Shown: positions 34,872 through 43,798, counted from the first letter of the stretch. The stretch: 64,000 bases of DNA from Sphingobium cupriresistens (GCF_004152865.1 NZ_SEOO01000005.1:62001-126000); one strand, 5' to 3'. The notes: generated from the sequence alone by a model not told the origin. Translations and numbers: made by a program.

Positions 34872-36059
34872 CTAGACCGCCACCACTTCGGGCAGGATGG
34901 CGTCGAGCAGCAACATGCCGGCCGGGGCCACCTGCAACCGGCTGCCGGTCAGGCGGATGAGGGCGAGGTCGGCGAGTTGGTCGATCGCTCGTTCGTCGAC
35001 CAGCCGGTCGGGCTTGATCCCCGACGCGGCGGCGATGCGGGCCAGATCGACGCCTTCGCCCAGCCGCAATCCCATCAGCAGCGCCTCGCGCGCCCGGTCC
35101 TCGCCCGACAGCGGCTCTTCGCGCTGGAGGCCGTGACCGTTGCGGCCGACCGCGCCCATCCAGTTTTCGGGCTTCTTGTGGCGCATCGTCGCCATGCCGC
35201 CGCGGCGGCCATGCGCGCCCGGCCCGATTCCGGCATAGTCGCCATAGCGCCAATAGGTCAGGTTATGGCGGCTTTCCTGGCCCGGTCGGGCGTGGTTGCT
35301 GATCTCATAGGCCGGGATGCCGGCCGCGCCGGTCATCGCCTGCGTCAGTTCATACAGGGTCGCGCCATGGTCCGGGTCGGCGGGCGTCAGCTTGCCCTGC
35401 GCGACCAGCGTGGCGAAGCGCGTGCCCGGTTCGATCGTCAGTTGATAGAGCGAGAGATGGCCAGTGCCGAAGGACAAGGCGCGGGCCAGTTCGGCCTGCC
35501 AGTCCGCCTCGCTCTGGCCGGGGCGGGCATAGATGATGTCGAAGCTCACCCGGTCGAACACGGCCTGCGCGGTGTCGAGCGCAGCCAGTCCCTCCGTCAC
35601 GTCATGGGCGCGGCCGAGGAAATGCAACGCCTCATTGTCGAGCGCCTGCAGGCCAAGCGAGGTGCGGTTGACCCCGGCGGCGGCCAGATCGGCGAAACGC
35701 GCCGCCTCGACCGAATTGGGATTGGCCTCCAGCGTGATTTCTATGTCGGGGGTGAAGCCCCAATGGTCCTGCGCCGCGTCGATCAGCGTTTCGACCAAAG
35801 CAGGGGGCATCAGCGAGGGCGTGCCGCCGCCGAAGAAGATGGAGGAAAGCCGCCGCCCCGCGGTCAGCGCCGTCTCATGCGCCATGTCGGCCAAAAGCGC
35901 AGCGCGCCACGCATCGATGTCCACGCCATCGCGGACATGACTGTTAAAATCGCAATAGGGACATTTGGATACGCAAAATGGCCAGTGGATATATAAGGCT
36001 TGGGCGTCTGCCGGCACGCAAGCAGGGGCCGGCGGATTTTGGGGGGAATGAGACGACAT
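34872..36059 (-). CDS. hemW: Radical-SAM heme chaperone HemW
   Basis: The 395-residue protein begins MSSHSPQNPP. The radical-SAM cluster is C29-x3-C33-x2-C36 (WPFCVSKCPYC), followed by FFGGGTPSLM. The HNxxYW motif (SRHNLTYWRYGDYAGIGPGAHG) is specific to HemW, which binds and transfers heme, as opposed to coproporphyrinogen oxidase HemN. It is convergent with the M56 gene, and its start overlaps that of the divergent CAP gene. rdgB and rph, often neighbours of hemW, lie 1.6-3 kb away. Confidence 0.92.
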   Translation of the reverse strand: MSSHSPQNPPAPACVPADAQALYIHWPFCVSKCPYCDFNSHVRDGVDIDAWRAALLADMAHETALTAGRRLSSIFFGGGTPSLMPPALVETLIDAAQDHWGFTPDIEITLEANPNSVEAARFADLAAAGVNRTSLGLQALDNEALHFLGRAHDVTEGLAALDTAQAVFDRVSFDIIYARPGQSEADWQAELARALSFGTGHLSLYQLTIEPGTRFATLVAQGKLTPADPDHGATLYELTQAMTGAAGIPAYEISNHARPGQESRHNLTYWRYGDYAGIGPGAHGRRGGMATMRHKKPENWMGAVGRNGHGLQREEPLSGEDRAREALLMGLRLGEGVDLARIAAASGIKPDRLVDERAIDQLADLALIRLTGSRLQVAPAGMLLLDAILPEVVAV

Positions 36060-36765
36060 GGCTGGGGGCAGCCCTAAAGCGTTTTTGCGCCCTTCGCTAT
36101 GGGCAGCGATGCTGCCGGTTCTTCTGGCGACGGCGAGCGGCGCGCAGGCGGCGAGCGATAGCGACGGGCGCGCGCCCAAGGCGGGCGCCGCGATCGCGGT
36201 GATGTCAGCCGCCTATTATGGCATGGCGGAGGCCGCGCGGAGCGATAGGCTGCTGCGCGCGGCGATGCTGGACGCGCATAATGGCGAGCGGGCCTCGTTG
36301 GGTCTGCCGCTGCTGGACTGGGACCAGGCGCTGGCGACCGATGCGGCGCGTTACGCCGGGGAGATGGCGCGCAGCGGCGTTTTCCGCCATTCGCCGCGGG
36401 CCGGCCGAGCCATCCCCAGCGGCGAAAATCTGTGGATGGGGCCGCGCCGTCTCTACGATTATCAGGTCATGGTGGGATCGTTTCTGGAAGAGAAGCGCTT
36501 CACGCGAATTGCAGGCAAGTTGCCCGACCTCAGCAGCGCCGGGCGCTGGCAGGATGTCGGCCATTATACCCAGATGATCTGGCGCGGCACGCGGAAGGTC
36601 GGCTGCGCGCTGGGCGAAGGGACCAATGCCGATTATCTGGTGTGCCGCTATTTCCCGGCCGGCAATGCGTTCGGGCGCGGGCCGATGGATGCGGACGATG
36701 AACCCGCTCCGCCGACGGCAGGCACGCCGGGCGCGCAGACCCAGGCGGCGAGCGCAGCGCCATAG
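36058..36765 (+). CDS. CAP/SCP-domain secreted protein
   Basis: The 235-residue protein has a signal peptide (SLWAAMLPVLLATASGAQAA) and a CAP domain (about 70-205). MLDAHNGERASLGLPLLDWDQALATDAARYA, the conserved HSPRAGRAIPSGENLW and HYTQMIWRGTRKVGC with CRYFPAGN match CAP motifs 1 and 2. The Ala/Pro-rich tail is probably disordered. Extracellular bacterial CAP proteins are of unclear function. ATG 36058 shares two bases with the divergent hemW ATG. A later ATG at 36109 is also possible and would still leave a signal peptide. Confidence 0.85.
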   Translation: MAGGSPKAFLRPSLWAAMLPVLLATASGAQAASDSDGRAPKAGAAIAVMSAAYYGMAEAARSDRLLRAAMLDAHNGERASLGLPLLDWDQALATDAARYAGEMARSGVFRHSPRAGRAIPSGENLWMGPRRLYDYQVMVGSFLEEKRFTRIAGKLPDLSSAGRWQDVGHYTQMIWRGTRKVGCALGEGTNADYLVCRYFPAGNAFGRGPMDADDEPAPPTAGTPGAQTQAASAAP

Positions 36766-36829
36766 GCGGTATGGATATTTCTCCCGGGGGCGCGCATTGG
36801 ACAGGGCATGTCGCCAAAAGGAGAAGAGG

Positions 36830-37609
36830 ATGCGCATCGCTCTGCTGTCATGGACCCTGTCGGGTTGTGCGCTGATCGGGCTGGCCGGGTGTGGCGCGCC
36901 GACGCCGCCCAAGGCGGAGGGCGGGTCCGACAACGCCGCTATCTCCGCCCCCGCCGTGACCAGGGTTGCGCCGGACAATGGGGCGCAGACGCCCATTCCC
37001 GATGCGGCGTCGGCGGCTGACGCAGCGGCGCCCGCTGCGCCGCTATCCTGCGCGGCGGATATCGGGTCGGCCGCGGCGGCCAAGCGAGTCGCCATCTGCC
37101 GCAACGTGTCGCCCGCCACCCACCCGCCCTGCAATGCCGCCAATAGCTGCGCCATGATCGAGGATGAGATTGCGCGCAGCTGCGCCCTGTTCGACGGTCA
37201 GGGCGACTCGATGCCGGAATGCGATCCCGCGCCCAAGAGCATGGCGGCGGCCGTGGCGGTCGTGCAGCGTTATTATTCCGCGCTCAACGCCCGCGACTAT
37301 GGCGTGGCCTGGGCGCAATGGGGCGAAAATGGCCCGCCCAACCAGACGCTGGACAAGTTTCAGGCGGGGTTCGCTGGCACCCGATCGACGCGGGTGACGA
37401 TCGGCCAGCTGGAGCCGGGCGATGGCGGCGCGGGATCGATCTACCAGACGGTGCCGGTGACGGTCGATTCGCAATTGCAGGACGGCACGCGCCAGCGTTT
37501 CGTCGGCGACTATGTCGTGCGGCGGGTCAATGATGTGGACGGCGCGTCGCCTGCCCAATTGCGCTGGCATATCGGGCAGGCGAAGCTGAAGGCGGCGCCG
37601 ACGCGATGA
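36830..37609 (+). CDS. Putative lipoprotein, unknown function
   Basis: The 259-residue protein begins MRIALLSWTLSGCALIGLAGC, a lipobox with Cys21 (LAGC). A low-complexity Ala/Pro region (to about 72) is followed by a Cys-containing segment (LSCAADIGSAAAAKRVAICRNVSPATHPPC, NSCAMI, SCALF, MPEC) that could form several disulfides. The C-terminal NTF2-like part (RYYSALNARDYGVAWAQWGENG ... FVGDYVVRRVN) resembles DUF-type immunoglobulin-like binding domains. It sits between CAP and rdgB. GGAGAAGAGG precedes the ATG. No family was confirmed. Confidence 0.65.
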   Translation: MRIALLSWTLSGCALIGLAGCGAPTPPKAEGGSDNAAISAPAVTRVAPDNGAQTPIPDAASAADAAAPAAPLSCAADIGSAAAAKRVAICRNVSPATHPPCNAANSCAMIEDEIARSCALFDGQGDSMPECDPAPKSMAAAVAVVQRYYSALNARDYGVAWAQWGENGPPNQTLDKFQAGFAGTRSTRVTIGQLEPGDGGAGSIYQTVPVTVDSQLQDGTRQRFVGDYVVRRVNDVDGASPAQLRWHIGQAKLKAAPTR

Positions 37610-37626
37610 AATGGCGCCACTCTTGA

Positions 37627-38256
37627 TCAGAAAACCGCGGCCACCAGTTTTTCGAAGGCCTTGGCGCGGTGGCTCATGGCGTGCTTGGCGTCCGGGTCCA
37701 TCTCGCCGAAGCTGACGTCATGACCGTGCGGCATGAACATGGGGTCATAACCGAAGCCCTTGTCGCCACGCGGCGGCCAGACCAGCGCGCCGTCGATCCG
37801 CCCCTCGAACGCTTCGACATGACCATCGGGCCAGGCGAGGGCAAGGGCGCAGACGAAATGGGCGTCATGGCCGGCGTCCGGGCCCTTGGCCTCGATCCCG
37901 TCCCACACCTTGCGCATGGCGAGGTCGAAATCCTTGGTCGGGCCAGCCCAGCGCGCGGAAAAGAGGCCGGGGTCGCCGCCCAGCGCCTCGACGCACAAGC
38001 CGCTGTCGTCAGCCAGCGCGGGCAGGCCCGATAGGTCGGCCGCCTGCATCGCCTTCAATTCCGCATTGGCGATGAAGGTGGTGCCCGTTTCCTCCGGTTC
38101 GGGCAGGTCCAGGCTCGCGGCCGAAATCGGTTCAATCCCGAATGGGCCAAGCAATGCTGCGATTTCGCGCACCTTGCCAGGATTGTGGCTGGCGATCACC
38201 AGCTTGCCGGGGGCGAGCTTGCGGATCGCCTGTTCCTGTCCGAATTGGTCGGTCAT
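37627..38256 (-). CDS. rdgB: XTP/dITP diphosphatase (RdgB/HAM1)
   Basis: The 209-residue enzyme hydrolyses non-canonical purine triphosphates such as ITP and XTP, keeping them out of DNA. It has [19 protein letters not shown] (substrate loop), [28 protein letters not shown], and [14 protein letters not shown] with ALSHRAKAF-like tail ([12 protein letters not shown]). Length is typical. It lies downstream of rph on the same strand with a CCGTTCG repeat between, the classic rph-rdgB-hemW alphaproteobacterial order. Confidence 0.95.
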   Translation of the reverse strand: MTDQFGQEQAIRKLAPGKLVIASHNPGKVREIAALLGPFGIEPISAASLDLPEPEETGTTFIANAELKAMQAADLSGLPALADDSGLCVEALGGDPGLFSARWAGPTKDFDLAMRKVWDGIEAKGPDAGHDAHFVCALALAWPDGHVEAFEGRIDGALVWPPRGDKGFGYDPMFMPHGHDVSFGEMDPDAKHAMSHRAKAFEKLVAAVF

Positions 38257-38272
38257 AAATTTCCCATTCGTT

Positions 38273-38358
38273 CCGTTCGCTTCGAGCCTGGTCGAGAAGC
38301 GGATAGCGCATCCATAGCGTTTAGCTTCGCTGAACTCGACTTCGCTCGAAACGAACGG
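38273..38358. repeat. Intergenic inverted repeat, CCGTTCG family
   Basis: Left arm CCGTTCGCTTCGAGCCTGGT (from 38273) and right arm ACTTCGCTCGAAACGAACGG (to 38358) lie between rph and rdgB, starting 16 bases upstream of the rdgB ATG (minus strand). Loop about 33 bases. Confidence 0.8.
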
Positions 38359-38370
38359 AGGCAGATGTTG

Positions 38371-39087
38371 TTACCGTCCCGTCGCTACGTCCTGCGCGGC
38401 GAAAATCTTCGCGCAGCCGATGCGGGCGAGGCGGAGCAGGCGGAGCAGCTCTTCCTCGTCATAGGCGGCGCCTTCGGCCGTCGCCTGCACTTCGGCGAAC
38501 TTGCCGTCGCCGGTCAGGATCAGGTTGGCGTCCGTTTCGGCATTGCTGTCCTCGGCATAGTCGAGGTCGAGCACCGGCGTGCCTTCGAAAATGCCGCAGC
38601 TGATCGCGGCGACCTTCTGGATGATCGGGTCTTCCTTTAGCGCGCCCGACGCCAGCAGCTTGTCGACCGCGATTCGCAGCGCGACCCAGCTGCCCGAAAT
38701 GGCCGCCGTGCGCGTGCCGCCATCGGCCTGGATCACGTCGCAATCGACCACGATCTGGCGCTCGCCGAGCTTCTTGAGGTCCACGACCGTGCGCAGCGAC
38801 CGGCCGATCAGGCGCTGGATTTCCTGCGTGCGGCCCGATTGCTTGCCCTTGGCCGCTTCACGGCTGCCGCGGGTATGGGTGGCGCGGGGCAACATGCCAT
38901 ATTCGGCCGTGACCCAGCCCGACCCCTTGCCGCGCAGGAAAGGCGGCACCTTCTCCTCGACCGATGCGGTGCACAGCACGCGAGTATCGCCGAAGCTGAT
39001 GAGGCAGCTTCCCTCGGCATGGATGGTGAAGCCAGGCTCCATGGTGATGTCGCGCATCTGGTCGGGCGCGCGGCCGGAAGGACGCAT
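38371..39087 (-). CDS. rph: Ribonuclease PH
   Basis: The 238-residue phosphorolytic 3'-5' exonuclease matures tRNA 3' ends. Conserved: [13 protein letters not shown] at the start, [63 protein letters not shown] (catalytic acid region) and [23 protein letters not shown]. Normal length, with no C-terminal truncation. Upstream of rdgB on the same strand. Confidence 0.97.
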   Translation of the reverse strand: MRPSGRAPDQMRDITMEPGFTIHAEGSCLISFGDTRVLCTASVEEKVPPFLRGKGSGWVTAEYGMLPRATHTRGSREAAKGKQSGRTQEIQRLIGRSLRTVVDLKKLGERQIVVDCDVIQADGGTRTAAISGSWVALRIAVDKLLASGALKEDPIIQKVAAISCGIFEGTPVLDLDYAEDSNAETDANLILTGDGKFAEVQATAEGAAYDEEELLRLLRLARIGCAKIFAAQDVATGR

Positions 39088-39230
39088 AATTTCTACTCCG
39101 AAGCGTTCAGATGGCGGCCATCCCTGACGGATGCCGCCAATGCGCCCAAAAGCGCACTTAACAGGCCGCTTAGCGCCCGACGACGCTTCTTGCCAGTGTC
39201 ACGGCGACAATTAGGCGATAAGGAGGGGGC

Positions 39231-39737
39231 ATGGAACGCATATCGACACTCACCGCCATGCTGCTGCTGGCCGGTTGCACGGCCGCCGAACCGGGGCTGG
39301 AACCGCCCAAGGCGCCGGGCGACATCATCCGCTTCACCGCCGGGCGCTGCTTTGGCGCTTGCCCGGCCTATACGGTGCAGGTGTCGCCGGACGGGTCGGG
39401 CCTGCTGGAGCCGGAACGCTTCACATCCGTTCCCGGTCCGACGCGCTTTACCCTCACGGCGGCGCAATATCGCCGGCTCGTGACGACGCTGGCGCCGCAT
39501 CGCCCGGCGGCGGGCACGGTGCGAAAGATCGCCCATGGCCAGAATTGCGATCGGTTCGCCACCGACATGCCCGGCTATGTCGTGGAATGGACCCGGCCGG
39601 GGCAGGACGCGACGCGGCTGGAATTCCAGTCGGGTTGCATGGATGCGCGCTACGGCCGATTGCGGGTCGCGCTGGCGGCGGTGCCGAAGATATTGGATGT
39701 CCAGCCCATGCTCAATCCCAAGGCGGTCACGCCTTGA
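39231..39737 (+). CDS. DUF6438-type lipoprotein
   Basis: The 168-residue protein has a short lipoprotein signal ([12 protein letters not shown], Cys16). The mature domain starts [26 protein letters not shown], the C-F-G-x-C-P-x-Y motif that defines DUF6438, with two further Cys ([14 protein letters not shown]) likely in disulfides. Function is unknown. It precedes hrcA by 31 bases, and a heat-shock-type promoter for hrcA seems to overlap its 3' end. GGAGGGGG precedes the ATG. Confidence 0.8.
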   Translation: MERISTLTAMLLLAGCTAAEPGLEPPKAPGDIIRFTAGRCFGACPAYTVQVSPDGSGLLEPERFTSVPGPTRFTLTAAQYRRLVTTLAPHRPAAGTVRKIAHGQNCDRFATDMPGYVVEWTRPGQDATRLEFQSGCMDARYGRLRVALAAVPKILDVQPMLNPKAVTP

Positions 39738-39761
39738 GCCGGCGCCCCGGCCTGCCTAGAT
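39733..39761 (+). promoter_or_regulatory. RpoH-type promoter before hrcA
   Basis: CTTG (39733-39736), an 18-base spacer and CCTAGAT (39755-39761) match the alphaproteobacterial heat-shock sigma consensus CTTG-N17/18-CCTATAT with one change. The -10 ends only seven bases before the hrcA ATG, so hrcA mRNA from this promoter would be leaderless or nearly so. No CIRCE element was seen here. Confidence 0.55.
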
Positions 39762-39768
39762 AAGGCGC

Positions 39769-40812
39769 ATGTCGATAACCCCCATCTCCGAATTGAACGA
39801 TCGCGCGCGCGATGTCTTTCGCGTGGTGGTGGAAAGCTATCTGGGCACCGGCCTGCCGGTCGGATCGCGCACCATCAGCAAGATCGCATCGCTCAGCCTG
39901 TCGCCGGCGTCGATTCGCAACGTCATGCAGGACCTGGAGGAACTGGGCCTGCTCGCCGCGCCACATACGTCGGCCGGGCGGATGCCGACCGAGACAGGGC
40001 TGCGCCTGTTTGTGGATGGGATGATGCAGGCGGCCGCGCCATCGGCGGAAGAACGGCGCGCGATCGAGGCCGGGCTGGTCGAAAGCGGCCCGATCGAGGA
40101 AGCGCTGTCCGCCGCCACGGCTGCGCTGTCGGGCCTATCGGCCTGCGCCGGCATCGTCATGGTGCCACGGCGCGAGCCGGTGCTGCGGCAATTTGGCTTC
40201 GTACCCTTGAATGATCGTCAGGCGCTGGCGGTGCTGGTGGGGCAGGACGGATCGGTGGAAAATCGCGTGCTGGATTTGCCGCCCGGCGTCACCCCGTCGA
40301 TGCTGAACGAAGCGGCGAATTTCATGTCGGCGCGCTTTGCCGGTATGACGTTGCGTCAGGCGGGCGACCAGTTGAGCCGCGAGATGGAGACGGAGCGCAG
40401 CTTGCTCGATGGCGCGGCGCGCGAACTGGTGGAACGGGGCATCGCCATCTGGTCGCACGATGCCGACGACCGGCCGGTGCTGATCGTGCGCGGGCAGGCG
40501 CATCTGATCGATGACGGCACCGCCGCGGACCTGGAACGGGTGCGGCAATTGCTGGAGCAGCTGGAAGGCAAGCAGGAGATTTCCCGCCTGCTGGAAAGCG
40601 CGCTGGCCGGCAGCGCGACCAAAATCTTCATCGGGTCGGAAAACAAGCTCTTTTCCCTGTCGGGTTCTTCGGTCATAGCCGCGCCCTACCGTGGCGCGGA
40701 CGGCCGGGTCGTCGGCGTGGTCGGCGTGATCGGCCCCACGCGCTTGAACTATGCGCGGGTGATCCCCATGGTGGACTTCACAGCACAGACGCTATCGAGA
40801 TTGATGAGATGA
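39769..40812 (+). CDS. hrcA: Heat-inducible transcription repressor HrcA
   Basis: The 347-residue repressor binds CIRCE elements and is kept active by GroEL. The N-terminal winged helix reads RDVFRVVVESYLGTGLPVGSRTISK and SPASIRNVMQDLEELGLLAAPHTSAGRMPTE. The GAF-like middle and C-terminal KIFIGSENKL, SSVIAAPYRG and VGVVGVIGPTRLNYARVIPMVDFTA are conserved. It is coupled to grpE by ATGA. Its targets, typically groESL, are not in this window. Confidence 0.96.
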   Translation: MSITPISELNDRARDVFRVVVESYLGTGLPVGSRTISKIASLSLSPASIRNVMQDLEELGLLAAPHTSAGRMPTETGLRLFVDGMMQAAAPSAEERRAIEAGLVESGPIEEALSAATAALSGLSACAGIVMVPRREPVLRQFGFVPLNDRQALAVLVGQDGSVENRVLDLPPGVTPSMLNEAANFMSARFAGMTLRQAGDQLSREMETERSLLDGAARELVERGIAIWSHDADDRPVLIVRGQAHLIDDGTAADLERVRQLLEQLEGKQEISRLLESALAGSATKIFIGSENKLFSLSGSSVIAAPYRGADGRVVGVVGVIGPTRLNYARVIPMVDFTAQTLSRLMR

Positions 40813-41363
40813 GCGAACAAAAAGACACTATCGAAAACACCGAAGTCGTGGACGCGCTGCCGGAAGACGCCGCGCCCGCGGGCGATGCCGCCGCCGAGAA
40901 GATCGCAGCGCTGGAGGCGGAACTGGCCACCGCCAAGCAGGATATTCTCTACGCCCATGCCGATACGCAGAATGTGCGCCGCCGGCTGGAAAAGGAACTG
41001 GCCGATACGCGCGCCTATGCGGCGACCGCTTTCGCCCGCGACATATTGTCGGTCGCCGACAATCTGAGCCGCGCGCTGGCCGCCATTCCCGCCGACCTGC
41101 GCGAGGATGAGAAGTTCAAGGGGCTGGTCGTGGGCCTGGAAGCCACCGGCCGCGAACTGGACAGCGTGTTCGGCCGCAACGGCATCACGAAGATCGAATC
41201 GGTCGGCCAGCCGCTCGATCCCAACAAGCATCAGGCGATGATGGAAGTCCCGTCGGCCGACGCCGCGCCGGGCACGATCCTGATCGAGATGCAGGCCGGC
41301 TATATGATAAAGGACCGCCTGCTGCGGCCCGCCATGGTCAGCGTGGCGAAGACGCCGGAATAA
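40809..41363 (+). CDS. grpE: Nucleotide exchange factor GrpE
   Basis: The 184-residue co-chaperone releases ADP from DnaK. An acidic N-terminus is followed by the long coiled coil (AAEKIAALEAELATAKQDILYAHADTQNVRRRLEKEL) and the beta-wing domain ending NGITKIESVGQPLDPNKHQAMMEVPS and GTILIEMQAGYMIKDRLLRPAMVSVAK. It overlaps hrcA by ATGA. Its partners dnaK and dnaJ are in this window at 57.8-60.9 kb. Confidence 0.97.
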   Translation: MSEQKDTIENTEVVDALPEDAAPAGDAAAEKIAALEAELATAKQDILYAHADTQNVRRRLEKELADTRAYAATAFARDILSVADNLSRALAAIPADLREDEKFKGLVVGLEATGRELDSVFGRNGITKIESVGQPLDPNKHQAMMEVPSADAAPGTILIEMQAGYMIKDRLLRPAMVSVAKTPE

Positions 41364-41382
41364 TCACACCGGGTTGTTTATC

Positions 41383-41459
41383 CCGTTCGCCCTGAGCCTG
41401 TCGAAGGGCCCCACTTTCTGAAGAGAAGGGCGGGGCTTCGACAGGCTCAGCCCGAACGG
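41383..41459. repeat. Intergenic inverted repeat, CCGTTCG family
   Basis: Left arm CCGTTCGCCCTGAGCCTGTC (from 41383) and right arm GACAGGCTCAGCCCGAACGG (to 41459) are complementary apart from two bases. The copy ends eight bases before the thrC ATG. GGCCCC / GGGGC extends the stem. Confidence 0.85.
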
Positions 41460-41467
41460 AGATTATT

Positions 41468-42709
41468 ATGTTGCACAACTTCAACCTGACCACCGATCGT
41501 CCCACTTTCGTCACCCATTTGGAATGTTCGCTGACCGGCGAGCGTTATGCGGCGGATGAACTGCATGGGTTGTCGGCGGCGGGGAAGCCGTTGCTGGTGC
41601 GCTATGACCTTGACGGCGTGCGGGCGACACTGACCAAGGAAGCGCTTGCTGCGCGGCCGATGGACCTGTGGCGCTGGCGCGAATTGCTGCCGGTGCGGCA
41701 GACTTCCAATATCGTCAGCCTGGGCGAAAATGCGACGCCGCTGATCCCGCTGCCGCGCACCGCGGCGCGGCTGGGCGGGGCACATCTGCTGGCCAAGGAT
41801 GAGGGGCGATTGCCCACCGCCTCCTTCAAGGCGCGCGGCCTGGTCATGGCGGTGTCCATGGCCAAGGAACTGGGCGTGACCCAGGTGGCGATGCCGACCA
41901 ACGGCAATGCCGGCGCGGCGCTGGCCGCTTATGCCGCGGTAGCGGGGATGGAGGCGATCATCTTTTGCCCCGACGACACGCCGGAGATCAATGTGCGTGA
42001 GATCGCGGCGCAGGGCGCGCGCGTCTATCGCGTCAACGGCCTGATCGACGATTGCGGGGCGATCGTGGGGCAGGGGGCGAAGGCGCGCGGCTGGTTCGAT
42101 TTCTCGACGCTCAAGGAACCCTACCGGATCGAGGGCAAGAAGACGATGGGGCTGGAACTGGCCGAACAGTTGGACTGGGAACTGCCCGACGCGATCTTCT
42201 ACCCCACTGGCGGCGGCACCGGCCTGATCGGGATGTGGAAGGCATTCGACGAATTGGAGAAGATCGGCTTCATCGGTTCCAAACGTCCCAAGATGTTCGC
42301 GGTGCAGGCCGAGGGCTGCGCGCCGATGGTGCGCGCGTTCGAACAGGGCGTGGAGTTCGCCGAGCGCTGGGAGAATGCCCACACCGTCGCCATGGGTATC
42401 CGCGTGCCGCGCGCGGTGGGCGACTTCCTGATCCTGCGCGCGGTGCGGGACAGCGGCGGCGCGGCGCTGGCCGTGCCCGATGCGGCGATCATGGCGGCGG
42501 TGCGCGACGTGGCGCGCGACGACGGGTTGCTGCTCTGCCCGGAGGGCGGTGCGACGCTGGCTGCCTATCAACGGGCGCTGGACGAGGAGCTAATCGGACG
42601 GGACGAGCGGGTGGTATTGTTCAATTGCGCCAGCGGTCTGAAATATCCGTTGGAAGACCAAAGCCGCACGCTGGATCGCCACGCACCGATCGATTTCGCC
42701 GCGCTCTAG
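41468..42709 (+). CDS. thrC: Threonine synthase
   Basis: The 413-residue PLP enzyme of fold type II converts O-phosphohomoserine to threonine. The PLP lysine is K121 in LPTASFKARGL. The phosphate loop is in PTGGGTGLIGMW, and TNGNAGAALAAYAA is the asparagine loop. The N-terminal CSLTGERY-like segment and the overall length fit the shorter class found in archaea, plants and many alphaproteobacteria. Related enzymes such as threonine dehydratase or diaminopropionate ammonia-lyase are less likely. A CCGTTCG repeat abuts its start. Confidence 0.85.
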   Translation: MLHNFNLTTDRPTFVTHLECSLTGERYAADELHGLSAAGKPLLVRYDLDGVRATLTKEALAARPMDLWRWRELLPVRQTSNIVSLGENATPLIPLPRTAARLGGAHLLAKDEGRLPTASFKARGLVMAVSMAKELGVTQVAMPTNGNAGAALAAYAAVAGMEAIIFCPDDTPEINVREIAAQGARVYRVNGLIDDCGAIVGQGAKARGWFDFSTLKEPYRIEGKKTMGLELAEQLDWELPDAIFYPTGGGTGLIGMWKAFDELEKIGFIGSKRPKMFAVQAEGCAPMVRAFEQGVEFAERWENAHTVAMGIRVPRAVGDFLILRAVRDSGGAALAVPDAAIMAAVRDVARDDGLLLCPEGGATLAAYQRALDEELIGRDERVVLFNCASGLKYPLEDQSRTLDRHAPIDFAAL

Positions 42710-42755
42710 GCCAACATGCGGGCGTCTCAACGCCGCGACCACAAAAATACAATTA

Positions 42756-42803
42756 AGATCTATCGTAACTCTTGACGGCGAACATTTGTAAGATATATCG
42801 CAA
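42756..42803 (+). promoter_or_regulatory. Promoter and direct repeats before padR-type gene
   Basis: AGATCTATCGTAA (42756-42768) and AGATATATCGCAA (42791-42803) are near-identical direct repeats 35 bases apart, in an AT-rich patch. A TTGACG (42772-42777) followed after 16 bases by TATATC (42794-42799) could be the promoter, placing the second repeat on the -10. Autoregulation by the PadR protein is likely. Confidence 0.5.
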
Positions 42804-42809
42804 TGCATC

Positions 42810-43481
42810 ATGACATATATGAAAGACCCAATGATGCATTTTCCTCACTCTCATCGCGGCCGCCATGGCGGTCATTACCCCGGCGCTGGCCGATTCGGTT
42901 CACCTGACGGCTTTGGTCGTGGCGGCGGGCGGGGCGGCCCGTTCGGCGGCGATCCCTTTGGCGAAGACGGTTTGCGCGGCGGCGGCCGCGGCGGTGGCGG
43001 CGGTGGTCGCCGACGGCTGTTCGACAATGAAACGCTGCGCCTGATCCTGCTGAAGCTGATCGCCGACGAGCCGCGCCATGGCTATGAACTGATCCGCGCG
43101 ATCGAGGCGCTGTCGGGCGAAGCCTATGCGCCCAGCCCCGGCGTCGTCTATCCTACGCTGACTATGTTGGCGGAAATGGATCTGATCGTCGAGGAACCGC
43201 TCTTGGGATCAGGCTCAGGCAGCCGCAAGCGCTTCGCCATCACCGATGCCGGCAAGGCCCAGATCGAAGAGCGCAAGGCGGCGCTCGACCTGGCGCTGGC
43301 CCGACTGGCCGCGCTCGCCCAACGTGCCGAGCGGGTCGACGGCGCCCCGGTGCGCCGCGCGCTGCACAATCTGCGCATCGCCATCCAGCATCGCCTTGAA
43401 AAGGAAGGCGCCGATAACCAGACCATGTTCGATGTCGCGTCGTTGATCGACGAGGCTGCGAGCAAGATCGAAAGACTCTGA
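42810..43481 (+). CDS. PadR-family transcriptional regulator with His/Gly-rich N-terminus
   Basis: The protein of about 223 residues has an unusual N-terminal stretch rich in His, Gly and Arg (about 8-68; HSHRGRHGGHYPG, GRGGGRGGPFGG). A PadR winged helix (LRLILLKLIADEPRHGYELIRAIEALSGEAYAPSPGVVYPTLTMLAEMDLI) and a C-terminal dimerisation helix follow. The His-rich part might bind metal. The start is uncertain: 42810, 42819 and 42831 are all in frame, and there is no strong Shine-Dalgarno sequence. The DUF2218 gene follows one base after the stop. Confidence 0.85.
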   Translation: MTYMKDPMMHFPHSHRGRHGGHYPGAGRFGSPDGFGRGGGRGGPFGGDPFGEDGLRGGGRGGGGGGRRRLFDNETLRLILLKLIADEPRHGYELIRAIEALSGEAYAPSPGVVYPTLTMLAEMDLIVEEPLLGSGSGSRKRFAITDAGKAQIEERKAALDLALARLAALAQRAERVDGAPVRRALHNLRIAIQHRLEKEGADNQTMFDVASLIDEAASKIERL

Positions 43482-43482
43482 C

Positions 43483-43761
43483 ATGACCGTGACCGCAAAC
43501 GTGCCGACCACGAACGCCAGCCGCTATCTCCAGCAGCTGTGCAAGCATTGGAGCCACAAGTTCGAGACCGATTTCAGCCCCGAACAGGGGGTCATCGCCT
43601 TCCCGATGGGGCCGATCCGCATGGCGGCGCAGCCAGAGGCGCTGGTGGTGATGCTGGAGCCGAACGCAGACGCCGATGTGGAGAAGTTCAAGCAGGTGGT
43701 CGCCGACCATCTCGACCGCTTCGCCTTCCGCGAAGCGCCGCTGCCGTTCGATTGGCGTTAG
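43483..43761 (+). CDS. DUF2218-family protein
   Basis: The 92-residue soluble protein reads SRYLQQLCKHWSHKFETDFSPEQGVIAFPMGPIRMAAQPEALVVML ... DHLDRFAFREAPLPFDW. The LCKHWSHK and final FDW are typical of DUF2218, a small alpha/beta family often near iron-siderophore or PadR genes, of unknown biochemical role. It begins one base after the PadR stop, so it is co-expressed and probably autoregulated with it. Confidence 0.88.
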   Translation: MTVTANVPTTNASRYLQQLCKHWSHKFETDFSPEQGVIAFPMGPIRMAAQPEALVVMLEPNADADVEKFKQVVADHLDRFAFREAPLPFDWR

Positions 43762-43765
43762 GTTG

Positions 43766-43791
43766 CATGTTCCCTCTTTCGCGGGAACATG
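43766..43791. terminator. Perfect hairpin between convergent genes
   Basis: CATGTTCCC and GGGAACATG form a 9-bp perfect stem with an 8-base loop in the 37-base gap between DUF2218 (+) and the M14 carboxypeptidase (-). The core resembles half of the GGGTTCCCGC repeats. It lacks a U-tract, so it may only slow polymerase. Confidence 0.5.
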
Positions 43792-43798
43792 TCGATCC

